Assembly: GCA_036362985.1 (NCBI GenBank)
Contig: JAYGXS010000001.1
Location: 50,726,641-50,790,640 of the forward strand
DNA length: 64,000 nucleotides
Origin: Ligula intestinalis
Lineage: Eukaryota > Platyhelminthes > Cestoda > Diphyllobothriidea > Diphyllobothriidae
Direction of reading: 5' to 3'
A program made the position numbers and the translations under genes. This document shows positions 58,236 through 64,000 of the stretch, piece by piece. Positions within the stretch are counted from its first letter, which is position 1; each line of letters opens with the position of its first letter. A model generated the notes under the pieces. That model had not been told where the DNA came from and searched no databases. It was given only the letters and a program-made list of their open reading frames with translations.

Positions 58236-59905
58236 TGGGAGAAGGGGAAGGAGTCAGACAATTACTTAATGTCATCCAGTGGTCCTCGTCTCGGTTTATG
58301 TTGGGTTGTGTGAGGACGCAAGGTGTCAGCGTCGTGAGACTGTGTCGGTGGCCTTTGGATGCTTGATGCCGCTGTCTCATCATTGTTTTGCGGCGTAGTA
58401 AGAGGCGTGAGGGTAGATTTCGAAAAGGCTTTTGTTAAAGGTAATATACAATGCCTTTGAAGATGTTATTGGAAACGGTTTACAAAAATATTCAAGTTAC
58501 AATACATTAAATAATTATGTAACTGTAGAATAACGAGAAGCATATTCACATGTACCGATAGTTATCAAAGAAATCTACGCATTATCATTCCCGATGATCG
58601 TAGTTAGAATCGACAAATCTCAGATATTAGTTTCATATGAAATTGAGGGCAGAGTGTTAATATGTTCTAGCAGTGCTTTCTTGTGCAGATGCATGGCATC
58701 TCTGAAGTAGATATATATCAAGATTTTGTTTCAATAGTTCTTTCCTAATCACCACTCTGACGTCCTCGGTGAGTCCGTACCAGTCACTGTTGACTCGCCA
58801 TAATAATATATTGTTGCGGACATCTAGCTGGGATAAGCTTTCTCGGAGTTCACTGGAATTCCCACGCAGATTAGTTGAAGCGAAGAATGGGAAGAGGTGA
58901 CCAAAATGCAAGAACAGTCTCGAATCCTAACGAGGCGGTATGTCTGTATGAAGTAACCTCATATCTGCCTGTATTCTAGAAGAAAAAAGGTTAAGGACTC
59001 CAAGTCTGCATTCGAAAAATAAGCAATTTAGGCCATTGGTTATTATTTTCGGCGAGAATGATTTGAGGCCAAGTAGATATTGGGAAACCAAGGTCCTTCT
59101 GTCTTACGGGCACCTGGGAGTAGGGGGTTTTAAGGGTTGGGTTGTAAACTGACAAGCTGTAGACGGCGATAAATGGAAATAATAATAGGAATAAGAGCCA
59201 AGAATGAACGACTGTTTTAATAAGAAGATACAGAAGGCCAAGGGGTATATAAGGGGAACATGAGCGCAAAGTTAACGCTACAGCGACAAAAAGTTAACCG
59301 GGAAGCATGCTATTGGTACGAATAATCACGGAACTGAATATTGAAGTCCAAGCAAGCAGTAAATTGATCCTGCACGAGTGGCAATTAATGAGAGGCAGGT
59401 AAGATTGCAAACAGGTAGCATTAAATATGCGCATAGCATAAATCGTTTTGGCAGATGGTGCAAACGACAGAATATGCTAGCATAGAAGTGCAAACGATAG
59501 GAGATGCGGAAGCTAAGTAAGAGCAAATTTTAAGCTATATGAGGATAAAACGGGAAAAATAGTAACTTTTGTTAACTCCGAGATAACATTTCTGACAAAT
59601 GCAATTTGCACTGCCTTAATTAAGGCAGTAGCCGGAGGAGACAGCTTATGCGCGAGCCCCATTGCATCAGGCAGCTCGCCGACTATGAGAACCACGTCAC
59701 TGGTTTCCTCCAGGGTAACTGTGTGGCCGGGTGAAAGACAAAGAAGGTATGTTAAGGCAGATTTTTTAAAAGCTCTCCCTGGCAGGAAGATCCCTCTACA
59801 AGTAGAAGTTTACACAGCTGACAACGTGCTTGGACCTGTGCTAACTCAGATAGTAACAGCAAGTTAGCAGTGCTGAAATTATTGGCTTGGTAAATTTCCT
59901 TTTTT
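58236..59905. other. No gene accepted
   Basis: Mostly AT-rich. A 60-codon plus frame at 59685-59867 directly precedes the Merlin-like piece and could be an upstream exon, without evidence. Confidence 0.3.
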
Positions 59906-59915
59906 GTGTGTTGCA

Positions 59916-60235
59916 GCCCCGACACTCGCAGTGCACGATCTGTCAGACTATCTCAACCAACGCCATACGAAGAGCTAGTTAAAACTCTTGAATTAAACGA
60001 TGTGGTTTTGTATTGTCGGCAGAAAGGACTGCTGCCATCTTGGCTTCGGTGCGATTGCGAAAACGTTGTGGTCCAAAGAAAGCTTGCGTGGAACGGTGAC
60101 GGTTTCGTTTTTCATTGTGGAAAATACAACAGGAAAATATCAATAAGGTCGAAGTCCATGTTCTTCAACAGCCGGTTAGGCTTGAGCAAGCTGATTGGCA
60201 TACATTTGGCCTTTGTGTCCGGCAAGACAGTCAGA
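59916..60235 (+). pseudogene. Merlin/IS1595-like transposase N-terminal fragment
   Basis: After an acceptor-like GTGTGTTGCAG (59915), the frame reads TPYEELVKTLELNDVVLYCR, then a zinc-ribbon-like RCDCENVVVQRK with FHCGKYNRKISIRS, then SMFFNSRLGLSKLIGIHLAF and VSGKTVREV. The order (CxC ... C ... 'S.R.GS.F..S.L.L.K.....' helix-turn-helix) is the N-terminal part of ISXO2/IS1595-like transposases, known in animals as Merlin. The DDE domain is absent; the frame is lost after about 60240. One ribbon Cys appears replaced. Alternatively a host gene carrying this domain. Confidence 0.5.
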
Positions 60236-60283
60236 GAGGTGGTATCCATAAGCGCTATTTTGTCGCTGATGATATGTGTTGTT

Positions 60284-60550
60284 TAGATGAGAGCAGCGAA
60301 GCGTGCGAGCCGAGGGTAGGCAAGCGTCTGCACGCAAACCGATTTCTGTCTTTTCACAAAACCGCAGATGTAGACCAGGATAAATGCGTGGTGGACGCGC
60401 AGTTGCAGGCAAGTATCATTTTTCCTCTTATGTTTTACAATGTGTAGATAATAGCAGCGGAATCTGCGAGGCGGGGCCAAAAGAAAGCCTGCGCGCAAAC
60501 CAACTGCTCCATGTTAGTGAACCCCCAGATGATGAAAGTCAATGGACACA
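60284..60550 (+). repeat. Tandemly duplicated exon-like block
   Basis: Two related blocks, 60284-60380 and 60449-60545. Both follow TAG (acceptor-like), start AT(G/A)A(G/T)AGCAGCG, contain CTGC(A/G)CGCAAACC and a CCAGATG/GCAGATG stretch, and encode DESSEACEP...LHANRFL and DNSSGICEA...LRANQLL. They are separated by CAG^GCAAGT...GTGTAG, which looks like a short intron. Confidence 0.5.
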
Positions 60551-60639
60551 TGCCAACAAAGTGCACGAAACAGAAGCGTGTGTACTGCTGACCGACCTGA
60601 GATACAAGTTATATGGCGGATGTAAATGTAGAAAGGCAT

Positions 60640-61925
60640 ACGAAGGCGTAACAAAGGATGCCTCAGGGGAAAAGGACAAGAAGACCACGCAGAAGACGAC
60701 GGATATAAAATACCGGGAAACCTGGCGAAACCCGTGAATCCGAACAGCGGTTGGAGGCGTTGGAGACAAGTGTGAAGATTGACCTCAGTCGAAAATCTGC
60801 AGCGAAGGATGGTCAGAAACACTTTGACGGCTATATCTATAAGGCTTATACCGCGGTAATTTGAGTATAGTGGCATGTCACCGCGCTTTGGTATCAGTAA
60901 GGTAATGGAAAGTGTCCAATCAGTTGGGATGACTTCGGTAGTCCACATAGTCAAGTACAGCCGGTGTAGTGAGCCCGTGAAAGCAGAGAAATTAGTTTTG
61001 AAGGCTTCTGCTGTTAATACTATCTTCACCTGCCACCTTCCGAACGTTCAGTGGTTGGAATACCAATTCCAGTTTAGTTCTCGTAAGTGGCTCGTAGTCA
61101 CTATCGTATGGAATTCCAGTTGATAACTGTAGGCTCGTAGGCGAACGTATATGCGGTTCCAGTAGCTCATTAAAGTGCTCTAGCCATCGATCGATTTTTT
61201 AAGCAATATCAGTTATCACTTGAAACGACTTATCCCGAACGGTAGTGCAAGGCAGTTTATATTTGCCAGCTGCTGTACGCAAAAGTTAGTAGAGTTTGTG
61301 GAAGTTACCCGAGTTTCAAACTGATTCCATGGACCCAGCTGACTAGGTCCAATGGTTCTGACGGTTGCATCTTGCTAATTGCGTAGTTTGGCGTGTAATT
61401 GAGCGGTAGGTATACGAGTTTGACAACCGAGCGATTCTAGCCTTGACCAAGAAATGGAGTGTGGGTGTGGATATCCAGTCCTTCCTCGGTACAACCTGTT
61501 GTTGCAAGCCCGAATTCAACGCACAATGTAGTGCGTCTGTCCAGTGTGGCCACTGAGTATCGGGCGAAGTTTGGTTATTGACGTAATGTAGAGGTTCGAT
61601 GCGAACAGTGAATAGATCTGTGCTCCCTGCAGATAGACTTCTATTGAAAGCTTTACGGGTTTCTGTGTTTTACAGTGCCATAACGTTGAAACGTTTTGGG
61701 TGCAGTGTCTTACTGCAATTCAACAATCGGAGCTCAAAGCGGGAACGGACAAGTGCATGATCTGATTCAACTTCCGCACCTCGAAACGATCGACTGTGGG
61801 ATACTAAGGTGGCCCAACTTGAGCGTACAAAGATATAGACTATGTGGTTTGACGTGCGATTATCGCTTGGACACCATGTCTGCAACTGCCGATGGGGGTG
61901 TGTTGGACCAATGGCGAGCACGTGT
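60640..61925 (-). pseudogene. RTE-like LINE: endonuclease end, linker, RT start
   Basis: Minus strand from 61921: NRTSNHIVYIFVRSSWATLV then FRGAEVESDHALVRSRFELR, the C-terminal end of a LINE AP-endonuclease (catalytic SDH kept). The linker follows (about 61560-61250; WISTPTLHFLVKARIARL, NFHKLY). The open piece from 61029 reads LHRLYLTMWTTEVIPTDWTL, then LLIPKRGDMPLYSNYRGISL and IDIAVKVFLTILRCRF (RT blocks 'W....P.DW....LIPI.KKGD...C.NYRGISL...A.K'). Homology ends at FGFTG, near 60735, before the catalytic box. A different group from the LINE at 22570. Confidence 0.75.
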
Positions 61926-62220
61926 AAGTTGGGGTGTGTTTGCTGACCCTTAGTGAGATAACTGAGGTGTATCTTTTTACACTATCACTAATTCCATTAC
62001 TGGATAAACGGCGAGCACGTGTAAATTGGGAGGTGTTCGCTGACCCTTGGCGAGATCACTGAGGTATATCTTTTTACATCATCACTTACCCCCCACTGGA
62101 CCAACGGCGAGTGCGTATGTGGGGGAGAGTGTGAGCTGACCCTAGGCAAGCGCGTGTAAAATGGTAGACAGTTGGCGTAAATGGGGCGCGGGTGTCCGCG
62201 GACCCTAGGCAAGCCAACCA
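61895..62220 (+). repeat. Degenerate tandem repeat, unit about 100 bp
   Basis: At least three units start with GGACCAATGGCGAGCACGTG (61904), GGATAAACGGCGAGCACGTG (62002) and GGACCAACGGCGAGTGCGTA (62097). Each contains TGACCCTTRG(T/C)GAGAT..., and the first two share ACTGAGGT(G/A)TATCTTTTTACA. A shorter degenerate unit follows to about 62215. Confidence 0.85.
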
Positions 62221-62789
62221 AGACAATGATTAGAGGAGAGAGGTGAAACATGCGAGCTGAAGGACTAAAATTTGCGCGTGAACCAACTCCTGCATTTTAA
62301 CCGACAGTGGCGGACAAAAAACAGGTATGAATCCTGAAAAGTATAAAGTAGCTTTTTAGTTCTTAAAAATGCTTGGCCTCACTAACCCTACTTGCCTTAT
62401 TATCATTCTTATGGACTCCTTTACTGCAGTCTGTTATGTTTTTGCAACCACGGGCGTCACGCCTGAACTCCAAATTCTGAATGTGAACGAATAAATATTC
62501 CGTATATTTTTCCAAATTATTCCTTATCGATATTGACAAAAGTTCGTTTAATGGCAAAAATAACACTGGTCAGCTTTTCGGCAGCCCAATTTTTTGAGAA
62601 GAGGGTTCCAGAGTTGAAACAACCGTGATTCCTAGGTTCTTTTGTTCGTTTAAATGAGAGTCACCTGTTGCGCTCGCCTTCTGCGTGTTGGGCCGCCATG
62701 TGACACATTCTTAAAATAAAACTTCATCAAACATTTATCAGACTATTTACATAGATGGTAAAGATGTCCTTGTGAAATTCGCTAATTAT

Positions 62790-63480
62790 CACTGCCTTTC
62801 ATCAATGGCCATACCTTCATATCATCTACAAACAAGACTGCGTTGCTGTCCAGGCCGTGATTATCGACAACTCTCATAGACCTCAGTTAAGCATAGACGG
62901 TCACGACCTGAATGTGCCCAGAACTATTAAGAACTTAGGTATATCATGTTCTAAAAGCCTGTCTGTCAGAGCAATGCACCCTGATCATTTCGAAAGTACG
63001 CCGAAAGTACGCAGAAATTTTAAAATCATCAATATTAGAACCAGCCTTTATAAAATGTATGTTATACCTAGTCTCAAGTACTTTTCGTTTCTATTAGGCC
63101 TTCTGCGCGCTAGTGGACGGAAGCAAATATAATTGGTCCAGCATTTCATTACTAAAAGAGCTCTCTCGTCAGAACACCATAACCTGTCCTGCTAATAACG
63201 TTGTGAACCTACTTACTCCAATCCGCTATGGTTTCGCAGATAGAAAGGATAACTTTATTGGTTAAACATGTTTACAGTCGTACCCTTAATTCTCTTAACT
63301 CTGAGGCAGTTTGATCAATCTCGATGGCCCGCACAGTTAGAGCTTGTCAGTTTTTCAGTAAACGCCATAACAATCTGGAATAACTTATCCAGATATATCA
63401 AAATTTAGCAAAGCTTTCCTTTTTTAAGAGGGCTATCACTATATTTCTGCATTCAGGACACCTTTCATGAATTTTGGGTG
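62790..63480 (+). pseudogene. CR1/jockey-like LINE RT C-terminal part
   Basis: RPQLSIDGHDLNVPRTIKNL then GISCSKSLSVRAMHPDHF is the post-palm '...L......V...K.LG......L....H' block. FKIINIRTSLYKMYVIPSLK then YFSFL is the 'L...Y....P.LEY.S..W.P' block. Further pieces read VNLLTPIRYGFADRKD (like 'L..LGLEPL..RR...D'). The missing Trp-x-Pro and several stops show decay. Probably the same group as 57430-58235, 4.5 kb upstream. Confidence 0.65.
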
Positions 63481-64000
63481 CTGACTCGGCGGAATCTCTC
63501 TTCCGCTTTGATGACGTTCGCAGACTCTGAACCCTTTAACAGGCTTTATGCTAAGGACAATTGGGTTTGACTTTACAGCCCGTAATCGCCTAATTCTTCA
63601 AACGACAGCGAGCAACCGTTCGCCGACACGTATTTCTATGGTGCAGAATGCCGCATCCACAGCACTCAAGTGGGAATGAGAATACTGTGTTAATATGGCA
63701 GCCCTCCCGCGTCCCGAACTTAAATCTCTCAGCGAGCTGCAGTTTTTCCTCCTGAAAAACTCTAGAAAGAAAGATCAGTAGTTTTTTTACTGTTGGCTTG
63801 ATCCATTACTGTGCATATCTTTTTGAACTTGCCTGTAAATCGGCAACCAATAAGTAAATAAAATAAAGTGACCATTGGCTCAGTAGTGGCAGTTTGCAAC
63901 TTACTCACACATGTAGATGACGTTAAGTTTAAAGTACTCATAAGTACTTTTGTAAATGGGGTGAGGTCACTGAAGTACATTTTTGGTAAGAGTTCGCCGT
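63481..64000. other. No gene recognised
   Basis: AT-rich; AATAAA-like hexamers at about 63857-63870 may be the LINE 3' end or chance. Confidence 0.3.

Noticed and set aside
1..64000. CRISPR array, prokaryotic operon or prophage
   Set aside because: No regular spacer-repeat pattern, no ribosome-binding-site-led gene strings; splicing and LINE/SINE content show a eukaryotic genome.

Overview
The window is eukaryotic and most likely from a flatworm, probably a tapeworm (Cestoda, diphyllobothriidean-like). The reasons are: (i) GT-AG spliced genes with very unequal introns, including 38- and 39-nt ones; (ii) a dense load of decayed retroelements of types common in flatworms (RTE-like APE LINEs with a zinc-finger tail, CR1/jockey-like LINEs, Ty3/Gypsy, Penelope-like elements with GIY-YIG endonuclease, tRNA-derived SINEs); (iii) no bacterial gene organisation. 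The species call is inference. No long uninterrupted ORF reads as a bacterial, viral or organellar gene.

Three host coding loci can be supported. (1) Plus strand, 2221-11950: six exons whose splice phases all agree, encoding the last 856 residues of a Ser/Pro-rich, largely disordered protein that I do not recognise. Its 5' end is not found. (2) Minus strand, 54869-49563: four exons giving 261 residues that match the N-terminal coiled-coil domain of the cortactin-binding protein 2 family (CTTNBP2/CTTNBP2NL). (3) Minus strand, 34440-33354: one large Ser/Pro-rich exon, possibly the C-terminal exon of the CTTNBP2-like gene, which would then span about 21.5 kb.

The rest is introns and intergenic DNA full of mobile-element remains. 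0.3-1.7 kb: tRNA-derived SINEs. 2.98-3.76 kb, 7.25-7.36 kb, 9.79-10.05 kb and 42.6-42.9 kb: Penelope-like remnants, two of the regions with hammerhead-ribozyme-like motifs. 14-16 kb: a dispersed repeat family and a Ty3/Gypsy RT fused to an integrase piece. 20-21.35 kb: two 252-bp direct repeats around an 884-bp core with a CCAAT array. 22.6-26.85 kb: a nearly full-length but dead RTE-like LINE. 26.85-27.1 kb: two SINEs head to head. 27.56-29.85 kb: a Gypsy integrase split by unrelated sequence. 36.1-36.9 kb: a LINE tail. 53.29-53.69 kb: a MITE in the large CTTNBP2 intron. 55.5-63.5 kb: CR1-like and RTE-like LINE pieces, a Merlin-like transposase fragment with a duplicated downstream block, and a ~100-bp minisatellite.

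The observations I rank highest are the hammerhead-like motif in Penelope repeats, the 252-bp direct-repeat element with its 16-bp-spaced CCAAT boxes, the TCC runs directly after two splice donors of gene 1 (in-frame poly-Ser if the intron is retained), the 38/39-nt introns in the CTTNBP2-like gene, and the duplicated exon-like block after the Merlin-like fragment. All family calls come from reading translations by eye; no search was run.
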